Below, one piece after another: positions 43,609-52,535 of a stretch of DNA of 64,000 nt. The position numbers were made by a program, and so were the translations under genes. The notes under the pieces were generated by a model that was not told where the DNA came from, did no database searches, and saw nothing but the letters and a program-made list of their open reading frames with translations. Every line of letters begins with the position of its first letter. Within the stretch, counting starts at the first letter, position 1. This stretch comes from Marinomonas alcarazii (GTDB lineage: Bacteria > Pseudomonadota > Gammaproteobacteria > Pseudomonadales > Marinomonadaceae): the NCBI RefSeq assembly GCF_003208215.1, contig NZ_QKLW01000006.1:62001-126000 (forward strand), given 5' to 3'.

Positions 43609-44634
43609 TTATTTCTGTTCTTTACGTAGAACGTCAATCAACTCTTTGCTGTATTTGTCTGCTGCTGCGTACTCATCCCAAAGTTTCGCACCTGCTGCTT
43701 TCCAAGCTGCTTTGTCTTCTGCACTTGGTTCTGGGCTCCACTGAAGGCCTTTTGCTTCCATATCAGCAACCGCTTGAGATTCCCAAAGTTTAGACTTGGT
43801 CATTTGCTCTTGAGCGTGGACAGTCGTCGCCGCTTTAACAATCGCTTTCAAGTCTGCAGGCAGTTTGTTCCAAGCGCTTTGGTTTACGATGATAGGTAAC
43901 ACTTGTGCACCAGCTAGTGGAAGTGGGTACATGTATTTCGCTACTTCAACGTGGTTACCATCGCGGTGGTCGATCATGTTAGAGCCAATAGACCCATCGA
44001 TTACACCAGTAGATAGCGAGGTGTAAATTTCAGACCAAGCAAGAGAAACCGGAGAAGCACCTAGATTACGTAGGAATTTGCCGTATGCACCTGGCGCACG
44101 GATTTTCAAACCTTTGAAGTCTTCAACAGAGTTGATTGGTTCCTTAGTGATAACGTAAACCGCTGGCTGAATGTAAGGGTCAAGCCAAACTAGACCTTGA
44201 GCACCGTACGCTTCTTTAAGGATAGGAGCCCAGCCTTTTTCTTGGAACAAAGTCGTTAGCTCACCAACGTCGCTTGTACCGCCAGGTAGACCGATTTCAA
44301 CCAAGCCTGCTGGAAGCTCGCCCGCGTTCAAAGATTGGAAAGTCGCGCCCATGGTGATTAGGCCCGTTTTTACGGCACCAAAAATGCCAGAAGAACCTAC
44401 ACCTTCACCGTCGTACAAAACTTGTACCTTGATGCGTCCGTCAGACATAGTCTCAATGTTTTTGGCTAAATCTTCATACACTGCACCAAATGCAGAGCCT
44501 CGGCTGTATAGGTTGGCGAAGCGCCAGTTATAATCCGCAGCGTTAGCAGAAGAAGCGACAGCGCCTAATCCAAGAGCTACCGCTAGAGAGCTTACAACCA
44601 ATCGTTTTTTTACTTTTAGTATCGTCTTAATCAT
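43609..44634 (-). CDS. TRAP transporter substrate-binding protein (DctP-like)
   Basis: 341 residues from ATG 44634 (GAGG 5' at 7-base spacing). Signal peptide ending SSANAAD. GLKIRAPGAYGKFLRNLGASPVSLAWSEIYTSLSTGVIDGSIG holds the conserved arginine that binds a carboxylate and the helix-6 motif. The overall look (GGTSDVGELTTLFQEKGWAPIL, IIVNQSAWNKLP) is of the TakP/alpha-keto-acid-like branch, so a monocarboxylate or keto acid is a guess. The chemoreceptor next door may sense the same compound. Confidence 0.9.
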   Translation of the reverse strand: MIKTILKVKKRLVVSSLAVALGLGAVASSANAADYNWRFANLYSRGSAFGAVYEDLAKNIETMSDGRIKVQVLYDGEGVGSSGIFGAVKTGLITMGATFQSLNAGELPAGLVEIGLPGGTSDVGELTTLFQEKGWAPILKEAYGAQGLVWLDPYIQPAVYVITKEPINSVEDFKGLKIRAPGAYGKFLRNLGASPVSLAWSEIYTSLSTGVIDGSIGSNMIDHRDGNHVEVAKYMYPLPLAGAQVLPIIVNQSAWNKLPADLKAIVKAATTVHAQEQMTKSKLWESQAVADMEAKGLQWSPEPSAEDKAAWKAAGAKLWDEYAAADKYSKELIDVLRKEQK

Positions 44635-45031
44635 TGAGCTACCTCGAGTGCAAAAGTGCATAAAAAAGTCACGTCTTTATTGTTGTGACGCCTTGTATTC
44701 GATACTTTCAAAAAGGCTGTCACCATTAAAGCGCGTAAAATCTATCTAAAGTTTTGTAGCTATCAAACAATTAAAAAAGTGAAAAGCCTTTTAAAATCAG
44801 TTAACTAAAGGAATTTGATGCACAAAAATCGCGCGTAACGCACCATAATAGAGCAAATATTAGGTGAAAGGTGTGCATCATTATAGTGAATAATATTGAT
44901 CTATGGTGTTGAAAACGTGCATGTTTTTTGCTTTTTCTAAATATAGATCTGAATATAACGTTCAATAACAAAAACGCCCCAAAGCGGGGCGTGTTATTTT
45001 TTCAGATCATTCAAGCAGGCTTTAAAAATCG
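44635..45031. other. Intergenic region upstream of the TRAP operon
   Basis: 397 bases. It contains TGATGCAC (44816-44823) and GTGCATCA (44873-44880), complementary octamers 57 bases apart that could be a looping operator, and the chemoreceptor terminator at 44970-44996. No ORF supported. Confidence 0.4.
44970..44996 (-). terminator. Terminator of the chemoreceptor gene
   Basis: ACGCCCC (44974-44980) pairs with GGGGCGT (44986-44992). On the minus strand it is followed by TTTTTG. Confidence 0.85.
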
Positions 45032-46921
45032 TTAATTGATGTCAAAACCTTGTATCTGTTGAGCTAATTCGTTTGTTTGATGATGAACATTTTTATTCGC
45101 CATTTGGATAGATTGGGTTGCGGCGTGATTGTCTTTTATATCCTGAGCAATGATGTCCATATCTTGCGCCATTTGTGCTGTTGTTAATGCCACCTCTTTA
45201 ATCGCTTGAGTAATTTCCTGCGTATGGTTCATTGCTTCTAGTGTATTTTGCTCGACTCGATGGATCGTTGTGACAGCGTTTTCACCTTGCTCTTTACTTC
45301 GGCTAACTTTCTTAAGGCTCAGCGTCATAGCATCAATGACTGTTTGTGTTTCTTTCTGAATATTTTCGACTTTCTCTGTAATACTTCCCGATGCTTTGAC
45401 CGTTTGCTCTGAAAGCGTTTTAACTTCGTCGGCTACAACAGCAAAGCCTCGGCCAGCTTCCCCAGCACGAGCAGCCTCAATGGCGGCGTTAAGAGCCAAT
45501 AGACTTGTTTGCTCTGCGACACCGACGATGAGCTCAATAACCACATCAATCTCTTTAGACAGCGCACCAAGACGATCAACTCGTTCGTTAGTATCTTGAA
45601 TAGTGTCCGCCACATCGCTAATGCTGGTCATGGCGTCACGCATGGCAGTGACACCGCTGGTTGCGGATTCATAAGCAACATTGGCGACGCTCTGCACATT
45701 TTGTGTCATAGACTGCACTGTATCTGCGGTGGCAGATATTTCTTCTGTAGAGGCAGCCAAGGTGTTACTGCGATCTCGTATACGCTCGCTGCCGCTGACG
45801 ATGGTTTGAATACCGCTGTCCAGCTCATCGGCCGTGAGCACCAGCTTTTCATTGCTATTAATTAAGTGACTGATCAATAAGCGCAGGCTATCGGACATTT
45901 GGTTGGAAGCAATAAAAAGCTGTTGGAATTCATCTGGATTGCTGGAATCTTGGTTCTGTTGACGGGAACGAAGCTTGCCTTGCGCCACCTCTTTTAATAC
46001 GGCTAATACGGCTGTTAGGTTGCGACTCAAAGAGCGAATCACAGTCGACAAGATAAAACCGATAACCAGCGCCAATACAATACAGGCGATCACCAAAGAA
46101 CTACGGGCTTGTGTCGCTGTTTCTGTTGAACGTATTTGAGCCTTAGCCAGTAAGGTGTTTTGCAGGTAATAGGCGCTTTCATCCATGGCTTGCGTGTATT
46201 GATTGCTTAATGTTGTGAGTTCGCGTTGTTGTTCCTTTATGGCAATAGAGAGAGCAATAACCGGTGCTAAGGCATCTTCATAGGTTTGAATCATTGGGCC
46301 GAAGACATCGCCAAAGCCGATGTTATTAACATTGTTCTTGAGCGTTTGAATCGCGGTCTGAAGGTCTTCTTGGTGTGTCGCATCGCTGTAAGCCAGAAAG
46401 TCTTTTTCTTTCGCCCTCACCTCTTTGAAACTGGCGGCAAAACTTGCTAATGATTTGAGCTGTTCCGCTAACGCTTGTGCAGATTGATTCAAGTGACCCA
46501 GTGCGCCAGTGTTGCTACTTAACCCAAGTGTCGTTAAGTTTTGCAGGTTGTTTTCAAGCGCGGATAAATAGTTAGGCTGTAGAGCTTGGCTGTTTGCTAA
46601 GAGAGTCTTACCTTGGGTATCGAGTAAATCCGCTCGAATGCTGAACCCGGTAGAAGTGGCATGTTTGATATCCGCTAATGTTGCGCTGATCGCATCAATG
46701 TTATCAGGGGAGAGAGTGGTCATTTCGCGTTCAAATTTTAGCAGGGCAATTTCAACGTCTTTGACTTCGCTGGTGAGTCTGCTTAGTTCGGTGGCATCGT
46801 CTGAGGCACTGGACATTTGCGATAAGTTATAAATGGAATAAGCTCCAAAGCCTGCGTAACCAATACAGACCAACACCACAATAGCAATTAGCTTCTGACG
46901 AACGGATAACGCGATAGACAT
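45032..46921 (-). CDS. Methyl-accepting chemotaxis protein
   Basis: 629 residues from ATG 46921, which has AAAGGAGG. TM1 (about 10-30) is followed by a long helical periplasmic sensor (about 35-275), TM2 ([21 protein letters not shown], about 282-302), HAMP, and the coiled-coil signalling domain with the hairpin tip [44 protein letters not shown]. No CheR/CheB tether pentapeptide at the C-terminus (ends QIQGFDIN). Ligand unknown; location beside a TRAP operon suggests attraction to its substrate. Preceded by a structured leader ending in a terminator. Confidence 0.95.
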   Translation of the reverse strand: MSIALSVRQKLIAIVVLVCIGYAGFGAYSIYNLSQMSSASDDATELSRLTSEVKDVEIALLKFEREMTTLSPDNIDAISATLADIKHATSTGFSIRADLLDTQGKTLLANSQALQPNYLSALENNLQNLTTLGLSSNTGALGHLNQSAQALAEQLKSLASFAASFKEVRAKEKDFLAYSDATHQEDLQTAIQTLKNNVNNIGFGDVFGPMIQTYEDALAPVIALSIAIKEQQRELTTLSNQYTQAMDESAYYLQNTLLAKAQIRSTETATQARSSLVIACIVLALVIGFILSTVIRSLSRNLTAVLAVLKEVAQGKLRSRQQNQDSSNPDEFQQLFIASNQMSDSLRLLISHLINSNEKLVLTADELDSGIQTIVSGSERIRDRSNTLAASTEEISATADTVQSMTQNVQSVANVAYESATSGVTAMRDAMTSISDVADTIQDTNERVDRLGALSKEIDVVIELIVGVAEQTSLLALNAAIEAARAGEAGRGFAVVADEVKTLSEQTVKASGSITEKVENIQKETQTVIDAMTLSLKKVSRSKEQGENAVTTIHRVEQNTLEAMNHTQEITQAIKEVALTTAQMAQDMDIIAQDIKDNHAATQSIQMANKNVHHQTNELAQQIQGFDIN

Positions 46922-47278
46922 ATAACCTCCTTTAAACCCCTTTCTAAAAAGAAGGGCAAGCAATCAAAACGACAAAAAAGGCCTGTTTATCAAGTAAGAC
47001 AAACAGGCCAAAATAACGTGCTGGAAGAACGAAATGAAAGGCCTGTATCCAGTTGTTAACTTAAGAGCATTGCCAAATCATTTCAGGGTATAACCATGCG
47101 GATACGAATCATCCTGAATGCACAAAACGCCGTCATGAAGGCATTTTGTCTGCGGTAGCCGACATCTCTTACCTTAAAGAAGCAGAAAGGGGGATGAAAG
47201 TAGCTTAAATCAATGTAAAGTTAGAGAATCAACGAACTTAAATTGCGACGATTAGGTTAGTACAGGTGGGGAGAGGCA
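46922..47278 (-). ncRNA. Structured leader or small RNA candidate upstream of the chemoreceptor gene
   Basis: 357 bases without ORF. The minus strand can fold successive stems: ACAAAATGCC with GGCGTTTTGT (near 47122-47149), TTCAGG with CCTGAA (47082-47118), and a terminator hairpin (46974-47009) 50 bases before the chemoreceptor start. This is the order expected of a riboswitch-type leader or a stand-alone sRNA. I looked for the c-di-GMP-I motif, which often precedes chemoreceptor genes, and did not find its conserved core. Confidence 0.4.
46974..47009 (-). terminator. Intrinsic terminator upstream of the chemoreceptor gene
   Basis: GGCCTGTTT (46980-46988) pairs with AAACAGGCC (47001-47009). 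On the minus strand the stem is followed by a T run (forward A tract 46974-46978); on the plus strand there is none. It therefore ends a minus-strand transcript before the chemoreceptor ORF. Confidence 0.75.
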
Positions 47279-48217
47279 ATGAGCGTTAAAAATTATTCAC
47301 TGGGACAGGTCGGTGATTATGAAATCAAACAGTTAAAAGTCTTTAAAACCGTCGTTGATTGCGGTGGATTTTCGGCTGCAGAAACCTCTCTTAATATTGG
47401 TCGATCGACCATTAGCCTGCATATTTCTAATCTAGAAGCCCGTCTGAATCTTGTTTTGTGTAAGCGTGGCCGTGGTGGTTTTTCTCTTACGGAAGAAGGC
47501 GTCATCATTTATAAAATGACCGAGAACTTACTCGAATCATTAGACGCGTTTCGAACCACTGTTAATAACTTAAACGCCAGCTTGACGGGAAAGCTTCGCC
47601 TCGCGCTTTCTGACAAAGTGAGTTTAGATCCGCGTAGTCACTTCCCTGAATTGATTCAGCGCTTTTCCACTGAAGCGCCAGAAGTATCGATCACTACTAA
47701 CGTGTCCTCCATGTCGAACATTGAACGCATGATTTTGAATGACGAGGCTGATATCGGCTTTATTCCTTATCATCGTAAACTGGACGGACTAAGTTACGTG
47801 CATTTATACAGCGACGATTGTTATCTGTACTGTGGTAAGGATCACCCTTTGGCGCTGATGTCTGCCGAAGAGCAGAACGAACAGGTTAACCAATTTCCAG
47901 CGACTCACGCGGGATTAAAGCCGCACGAAGCGATCAGTGAACAAATTTCAGGAATGAACCTCACGGCGATTTCGTATTTTTATGACAGTCGTCTGGCGCT
48001 GATCTTATCCGGTCGTTATATCGGCTTTTTGCCAGAACGCTATGCTGCGGCTTATATAGAGTCTGGGAAAATTGTAGCTGTCGCGCCTGAACACCGCTCT
48101 TACACCTTAGGTGTTGCGGTGATTTGTAAGAAAACCACTCAGCCTAATAAACCTCGTGAATTATTCCTGAAAGTGTTGCATCAAACCGTTGAAGAACTCA
48201 TTTCGGCACCGTATTAG
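47279..48217 (+). CDS. LysR-family transcriptional regulator
   Basis: 312 residues. HTH: EIKQLKVFKTVVDCGGFSAAETSLNIGRSTISLHISNLEARLNLVLCKRGRGGFSLTEEG (about 15-75). The effector domain includes YLYCGKDHPLAL and YIGFLPERYA. GGGGAGAGG lies just before ATG 47279. Divergent from the chemoreceptor leader, so it may control the chemoreceptor and TRAP genes. Target and ligand unknown. Confidence 0.88.
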   Translation: MSVKNYSLGQVGDYEIKQLKVFKTVVDCGGFSAAETSLNIGRSTISLHISNLEARLNLVLCKRGRGGFSLTEEGVIIYKMTENLLESLDAFRTTVNNLNASLTGKLRLALSDKVSLDPRSHFPELIQRFSTEAPEVSITTNVSSMSNIERMILNDEADIGFIPYHRKLDGLSYVHLYSDDCYLYCGKDHPLALMSAEEQNEQVNQFPATHAGLKPHEAISEQISGMNLTAISYFYDSRLALILSGRYIGFLPERYAAAYIESGKIVAVAPEHRSYTLGVAVICKKTTQPNKPRELFLKVLHQTVEELISAPY

Positions 48218-48263
48218 AGGTTTTGACACAGCTCGAAATATGCAGCAAACCTCAACCGTATAA

Positions 48264-49013
48264 CTAATTATGCGGTTGAGCAAAAAGGTAGCCATCAAAA
48301 TCTGGGGCTTCCGTATCTGACAGCTTAAATAAGGTTTGTTTAACGTTCTCTAAATGCTGCCACATGGCTTGTCTTGCTCCCTCTGCATTTCGTTTGCGCA
48401 GCTGAACGAGTACCTTTCTATGATCGTCTAACCATTGATCGTGATATGACGTGTCTTGTATGCGAGCGTGGAGTTTTTTCCACATAGGATTGCCATCTTT
48501 CATATCCCATAAGCGAGTCGCTGTATCAAGCAAGACGGTATTTTGAGTTGCTTGAGCGATAGAGAGATGAAAGTCTCGATCTGCACTATTGGCTTTTTCA
48601 ACAATTTCTAATTCTGCACTTTCGATATCTAGAATATCCTGCAGTTTTTGTAGGTCATGTTTAGTGATAACTGGTGCTGCGCAGGCGGCAATTGAGCTTT
48701 CAATCTCTTGACGCGCTTGCAATAGCTCAAACGGACCGACATCCGAGACCTGAGCTATGGCCTGTAAAGAAGAGAGACTATTTTTCAAATAACTGCCTGA
48801 GCCTTTTCTAACTTCTATCAGCTCTTCAATTTCCAGCATGATGAAGGCTTCTCTTACCAAGGTTCTGCTGACGCCAAATAATTCTGCGTAAACACGTTCC
48901 GTTGGTAACTTATCACCAATCTTCATTGTGGATTTTGCAATTTCTTGTTTAATGCTCTCGCCAATTTCTCTGTAGAGTCGTTCTGCCATAGGAGGATTCT
49001 TAGTTACTTTCAT
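48264..49013 (-). CDS. GntR/FadR-family regulator of hexuronate/hexonate genes (UxuR/ExuR-like)
   Basis: About 249 residues; ATG 49013 chosen, with MAERLYREIG at 48986 possible. HTH of GntR type (RLYREIGESIKQEIAKSTMKIGDKLPTERVYAELFGVSRTLVREAFIMLEIEELIEVRKGSGSYL) followed by an all-helical FCD ligand domain with metal-site histidines (about 140-235). Strong resemblance to UxuR/ExuR. It is divergent from manD, and the gap holds palindromes of the UxuR/ExuR type, which fits autoregulation and repression of the following operon relieved by a uronate or aldonate. Confidence 0.88.
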   Translation of the reverse strand: MKVTKNPPMAERLYREIGESIKQEIAKSTMKIGDKLPTERVYAELFGVSRTLVREAFIMLEIEELIEVRKGSGSYLKNSLSSLQAIAQVSDVGPFELLQARQEIESSIAACAAPVITKHDLQKLQDILDIESAELEIVEKANSADRDFHLSIAQATQNTVLLDTATRLWDMKDGNPMWKKLHARIQDTSYHDQWLDDHRKVLVQLRKRNAEGARQAMWQHLENVKQTLFKLSDTEAPDFDGYLFAQPHN

Positions 49014-49024
49014 TATCAATAATC

Positions 49025-49034
49025 TGGTATGCCA
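49025..49034. promoter_or_regulatory. UxuR-like operator 1
   Basis: TGGTATGCCA, 12 bases from the regulator start; one mismatch from the palindrome TGGTATACCA. Confidence 0.5.
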
Positions 49035-49094
49035 TTTTTACGCAAGCTGTACTTAAAGTCGATATTTTAATCAATTCAGTGGCAGGGAATTGTG

Positions 49095-49111
49095 ATTTGG
49101 TATACCAATTT
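49095..49111. promoter_or_regulatory. UxuR-like operator 2 (best match)
   Basis: TTGGTATACCAA (49097-49108) is a perfect palindrome extended by A/T, essentially the AAATTGGTATACCAATTT pattern known for E. coli UxuR/ExuR. Confidence 0.75.
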
Positions 49112-49169
49112 TGTCTTTTCTACTTGTTAGGCGTGAATTTTTCAGCTATTTTGTCAAAATAATAGGTAT

Positions 49170-49181
49170 TTGGCATACCAA
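49170..49181. promoter_or_regulatory. UxuR-like operator 3
   Basis: TTGGCATACCAA, 26 bases upstream of the manD start, where a repressor would block transcription or translation initiation. Confidence 0.65.
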
Positions 49182-49206
49182 AAAAAATAATTAGGTATCG
49201 TAGTTT

Positions 49207-50418
49207 ATGAAAATTCGATCTGCAAAAGTAATAGTGACCTGTCCAGGTCGCAACCTAGTCACATTAAAGATAGAAACAGACGAAGGTGTTTATGGCATTG
49301 GTGACGCGACGCTTAACGGTCGTGAAAAGTCGGTTGTTTCTTATCTTGAAGACCATGTTATCCCTACCCTAATTGGCAAAGACCCACAGCGAATAGAAGA
49401 CATTTGGCAGTACTTGTATCGTGGTGCTTATTGGCGTCGAGGCCCTGTTGGCATGACGGCGATTGCCGCTGTTGATGTTGCTTTGTGGGATATTAAAGCC
49501 AAGCTCGCTGGTATGCCTTTGTATCAATTGTTGGGTGGCAAAAGCCGTGAAAAAGTGATGGTTTATGGTCATGCCACTGGGCTAGATATCGATTCTTGTC
49601 TTGAGGAAGTTCGTAAGCACGTTGAACTAGGCTACAAAGCGGTTCGAGTGCAATGTGGCATACCAGGTATACCAACGACCTATGGTGTGTCCAAAGAAGC
49701 GGGCAAACCTTATGAGCCTGCAGACTCTGCGCTACCTTCTGAGAATGTATGGTCGACGGAAAAGTACCTTAATCATGTTCCTGAGCTCTTTGCTGCTGTA
49801 CGCAAAGAGTTCGGTGAAGACTTGCATATACTGCACGATGTTCATCATCGCCTTACTCCTATCCAAGCCGCTCGTTTGGGTAAAGAAGTGGAGAAATTTC
49901 ACTTATTCTGGCTAGAAGATTGTACGCCTGTTGAAAATCAGTCTTCCTATGAATTGATTCGTAAGCATACGACAACGCCGCTCGCGATTGGTGAGATCTT
50001 CAATAGTCTGTCTGATTGCCAAGAGTTGATTCAAAATCAGCTAATCGATTATATCCGCGCCACTATTACCCATGCAGGCGGCATAACCAATGTTCGTCGG
50101 ATTGCCGATTTCGCGTCAATATTTCATGTTAAAACAGGCTTCCACGGCGCGACGGATCTTTCCCCTATTTGTATGGGGGCTGCGCTTCATTTTGATACTT
50201 GGGTGCCGAACTTCGGCATTCAAGAACACATGCCGCATACCAAGGAAACGGATCTTGTTTTCCCTCATGCGTATGAGTTCAAAGATGGCTTCTTTACACC
50301 GGGAGATGTACCTGGCCACGGTGTCGACATTGATGAAGAGCTTGCGGCTAAATACCCTTATAAACCAGCCTATCTTCCGGTGAACCGCCTAGAAGATGGC
50401 ACCTTGTGGAATTGGTAG
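49207..50418 (+). CDS. manD: D-mannonate dehydratase, enolase superfamily (ManD/RspA-like)
   Basis: Dehydrates D-mannonate to 2-keto-3-deoxygluconate. 403 residues (ManD about 402). Recognisable segments: [98 protein letters not shown] (first metal ligand), [23 protein letters not shown] and [20 protein letters not shown]. The family contains high- and low-efficiency mannonate dehydratases as well as gluconate dehydratases. Neighbouring rspB-like and uxuB genes favour the mannonate route. Two UxuR-like palindromes lie inside the gene at 49656-49675. Confidence 0.88.
   Translation: MKIRSAKVIVTCPGRNLVTLKIETDEGVYGIGDATLNGREKSVVSYLEDHVIPTLIGKDPQRIEDIWQYLYRGAYWRRGPVGMTAIAAVDVALWDIKAKLAGMPLYQLLGGKSREKVMVYGHATGLDIDSCLEEVRKHVELGYKAVRVQCGIPGIPTTYGVSKEAGKPYEPADSALPSENVWSTEKYLNHVPELFAAVRKEFGEDLHILHDVHHRLTPIQAARLGKEVEKFHLFWLEDCTPVENQSSYELIRKHTTTPLAIGEIFNSLSDCQELIQNQLIDYIRATITHAGGITNVRRIADFASIFHVKTGFHGATDLSPICMGAALHFDTWVPNFGIQEHMPHTKETDLVFPHAYEFKDGFFTPGDVPGHGVDIDEELAAKYPYKPAYLPVNRLEDGTLWNW
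49656..49675. promoter_or_regulatory. Tandem UxuR-like palindromes inside manD
   Basis: TGGCATACCA (49656-49665) abuts and overlaps AGGTATACCAA (49665-49675). They encode part of a Gly-Ile-Pro-Gly-Ile-Pro stretch. Position about 450 bases into the gene would allow DNA looping with the promoter sites. Coincidence with coding constraint is possible. Confidence 0.4.
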
Positions 50419-50424
50419 AAAACT

Positions 50425-51447
50425 ATGAAAGCGTTTCAAGTAGCAAATGTAAATGACTATGCATTGATCGATACCAAACAGCCTGTTGCAGAAGCGGGTG
50501 AGGTATTGATTAAAACCGCCTTTGCCGGAATTTGTGGATCTGATCTTCACATTATTCATGGGCAAAATCCATTCGTTCAATTTCCTCGCATAACAGGGCA
50601 TGAGTTTTCGGGTGTTGTTGCAGCGATTGGCGAAGGCGTTACGCACGTTAAAGTAGGCGATAAAGTCTGCGTCGACCCTGTTATTAGCTGCGGCGAATGT
50701 TATGCCTGCCGCGCTGGTCGTTTTAATGTATGCGCAAAATTGCAAGTGTTTGGCGTACACCGTAATGGCGGCTTTGGCGAATACACCAGTGCACCAGCAA
50801 GCAACGTATTAGTGCTTCCAGATAATGTCACGCTTGAGCAAGCGGCATTAGTTGAGCCGTATTCTATTGCAACGAATGTCTTATCGCGCATGGAACCGAT
50901 TGCTGGTGACACCTTGCTGGTGTACGGCGCTGGCGTGATTGGACTGACGATCGTGCAAGTGGCGAAAGCCATGGGCATCGAACGCATCATTGTTACCGAT
51001 ATTGTTGATGAGCGCTTAGAAACAGCCAAAGCGCTTGGTGCAACGGACGTGATCAATAGTCGAGTAAACAAAGTAGAAGACTGTATCCAAGAATGGACTA
51101 ACGGTGAAGGTGTACCTTTGATTGCCGATGCTGCTTGTATTCCTGCTCTTCTACCTGAAATTTTACGTATCGCCTGCCCTGCTGGACGCATTGGCTTGTT
51201 GGGCTTTACCTCTACGCCAAGCGATCTTGCGCAAATTGAAGTGATTAAGAAAGAGCTGACGATAGTTGGCTCTCGCCTTAATAACCGCCGTTTTCCTCAA
51301 GTGCTTGAAATGATTTCGTCAGGCCGTTTGGATCCTTTGGCTTTAATCAGCCATCGAATCGCGTTAAACGACATTGGCGATGGTATTCAGTTAATGGAAA
51401 ACCACCCAGAACTCACTCGTAAAGTGCTTGTTGAGATGAGTAAGTGA
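50425..51447 (+). CDS. Zinc-dependent sugar-acid/polyol dehydrogenase (RspB-like), candidate L-gulonate 5-dehydrogenase
   Basis: 340-residue medium-chain dehydrogenase. Catalytic zinc: Cys in FAGICGSDLHIIHG and GHE in ITGHEFSGVV. Structural zinc: ISCGECYACRAGRFNVCAKL. NAD-binding: LLVYGAGVIGLTIVQVAKAMG, followed by TD, suggesting NAD preference. It lies 6 bases after manD, as rspA-rspB. Homologues linked to ManD and UxuB oxidise L-gulonate to fructuronate; that role is inferred here from context. Confidence 0.82.
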   Translation: MKAFQVANVNDYALIDTKQPVAEAGEVLIKTAFAGICGSDLHIIHGQNPFVQFPRITGHEFSGVVAAIGEGVTHVKVGDKVCVDPVISCGECYACRAGRFNVCAKLQVFGVHRNGGFGEYTSAPASNVLVLPDNVTLEQAALVEPYSIATNVLSRMEPIAGDTLLVYGAGVIGLTIVQVAKAMGIERIIVTDIVDERLETAKALGATDVINSRVNKVEDCIQEWTNGEGVPLIADAACIPALLPEILRIACPAGRIGLLGFTSTPSDLAQIEVIKKELTIVGSRLNNRRFPQVLEMISSGRLDPLALISHRIALNDIGDGIQLMENHPELTRKVLVEMSK

Positions 51448-51493
51448 TTGATAAACCCATAATATAAATCTAACAATAAAAACGGAGTTCCCC

Positions 51494-52450
51494 ATGATTA
51501 AACCAATGCTAAAAGCCGCTGTTATTTCTTCTATATTGATGGCGGGTCTATCTCACGCTGCCGATGTTACTTTGAAGTTTGGCTACCCTGCCAATGAAGA
51601 AAATATTTGGCATAAAGCCGCGTTGAAATTCAAAGAAGTAGCCGAAACACAATCCAATGGTCGTATCGACGTTAAGCTTTACCCTAATGAGCAATTGGGT
51701 AAAGAAATGGAGGTGATCAATAGCATTCAGCTTGGTACAGCGGATATGACCATAACAGGTGAGTCGCTACAAAACTGGGCTCCAAAAGCGGCTTTGATGG
51801 CGGTTCCTTATGCGTTCACTAGCTCAGAACAGCTGCAAAAAGCGGTTAATGGTGAAGTGGGTAAAGAAATCACGGATCAAATTACTCAGCGTACCGGGCT
51901 ACAACCTATTGCTTGGTTTGAGCGTGGTCCACGTCATCTAACATCTAACCGTAAAATTCAATCTCCAAGCGACTTAGATGGTTTGAAGTTGCGCGTACCT
52001 AACGTTCCTTTGTTTGTGAAAACGTGGCAAGCATTAGGCGCCAAACCCATTCCTATGGCGTTTAGTGAAGTGTTTACTGCGTTACAGCAGAATACGATTG
52101 ATGGACAAGAAAACCCACTAAGCTTGATTAACAGCGCGAGCTTCTACGAAGTTCAGAAATATGTGAATTTGACGGGTCACGTTCGTAGCTGGATTTATGT
52201 GGTAATTGGTCAAGACAAGCTAAACAGCATGCCTGCAGACTTGCGCGCTATTGTTTTAGAAGCTGGTAAGCAAATGCAAAGTTATGAGCATGGTATGTTT
52301 GCCGCAGATGAAGCGAAGTTGCGTTCTACTCTAGAGTCTCGTGGCATGGAGTTTGTGCAACCAGATCTTGAAGCATTTAAAGCTGCGGCTCAAAAAGCAG
52401 TACAAGAATCGCTTACACCTGAGCAACTTGCACTTTATAACAAGATCTAG
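51494..52450 (+). CDS. TRAP transporter substrate-binding protein, hexonate/hexuronate type (DctP-like)
   Basis: 318 residues; GGAG precedes ATG 51494. Signal peptide MIKPMLKAAVISSILMAGLSHAAD. The DctP core is present: FGYPANEENIWHKAALKFKEVAETQSNGRIDVKLYPNEQLGKEMEVINSIQLGTADM, the carboxylate-binding arginine in LDGLKLRVPNVPLFVKTWQALGAKPIPMAFSEVFTALQQNTIDGQENPLSLI. Context within the manD-uxuB operon points to an acidic sugar such as L-gulonate, mannonate or a uronate as ligand. Confidence 0.9.
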   Translation: MIKPMLKAAVISSILMAGLSHAADVTLKFGYPANEENIWHKAALKFKEVAETQSNGRIDVKLYPNEQLGKEMEVINSIQLGTADMTITGESLQNWAPKAALMAVPYAFTSSEQLQKAVNGEVGKEITDQITQRTGLQPIAWFERGPRHLTSNRKIQSPSDLDGLKLRVPNVPLFVKTWQALGAKPIPMAFSEVFTALQQNTIDGQENPLSLINSASFYEVQKYVNLTGHVRSWIYVVIGQDKLNSMPADLRAIVLEAGKQMQSYEHGMFAADEAKLRSTLESRGMEFVQPDLEAFKAAAQKAVQESLTPEQLALYNKI

Positions 52451-52482
52451 TTTTTTATAAAAAATCTAGATGCGTTTCAAAC

Positions 52483-52522
52483 GCCCGTTTTTGTTGTAGA
52501 CCAGCAAGAACGGGCCTTTTTT
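52483..52522 (+). terminator. Attenuator hairpin between TRAP binding protein and small permease genes
   Basis: GCCCGTTTTTGTTG (52483-52496) pairs imperfectly with CAGCAAGAACGGGC (52502-52515) and is followed by six T (52517-52522), just before the ribosome site of the next gene. Confidence 0.75.
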
Positions 52523-52535
52523 GGAGAAAAGTGCG

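Noticed and set aside
44901-44945. Sigma-54-like GTGCATG..TTGCTT on the plus strand
   Set aside because: It points away from the only nearby promoter client and lacks the invariant GG.
46922-47278. c-di-GMP-I (GEMM) riboswitch before the chemoreceptor gene
   Set aside because: The context is right but the conserved core (CAGGGCAAACC, GACGCAAAGCC type segments) is not found on the minus strand.
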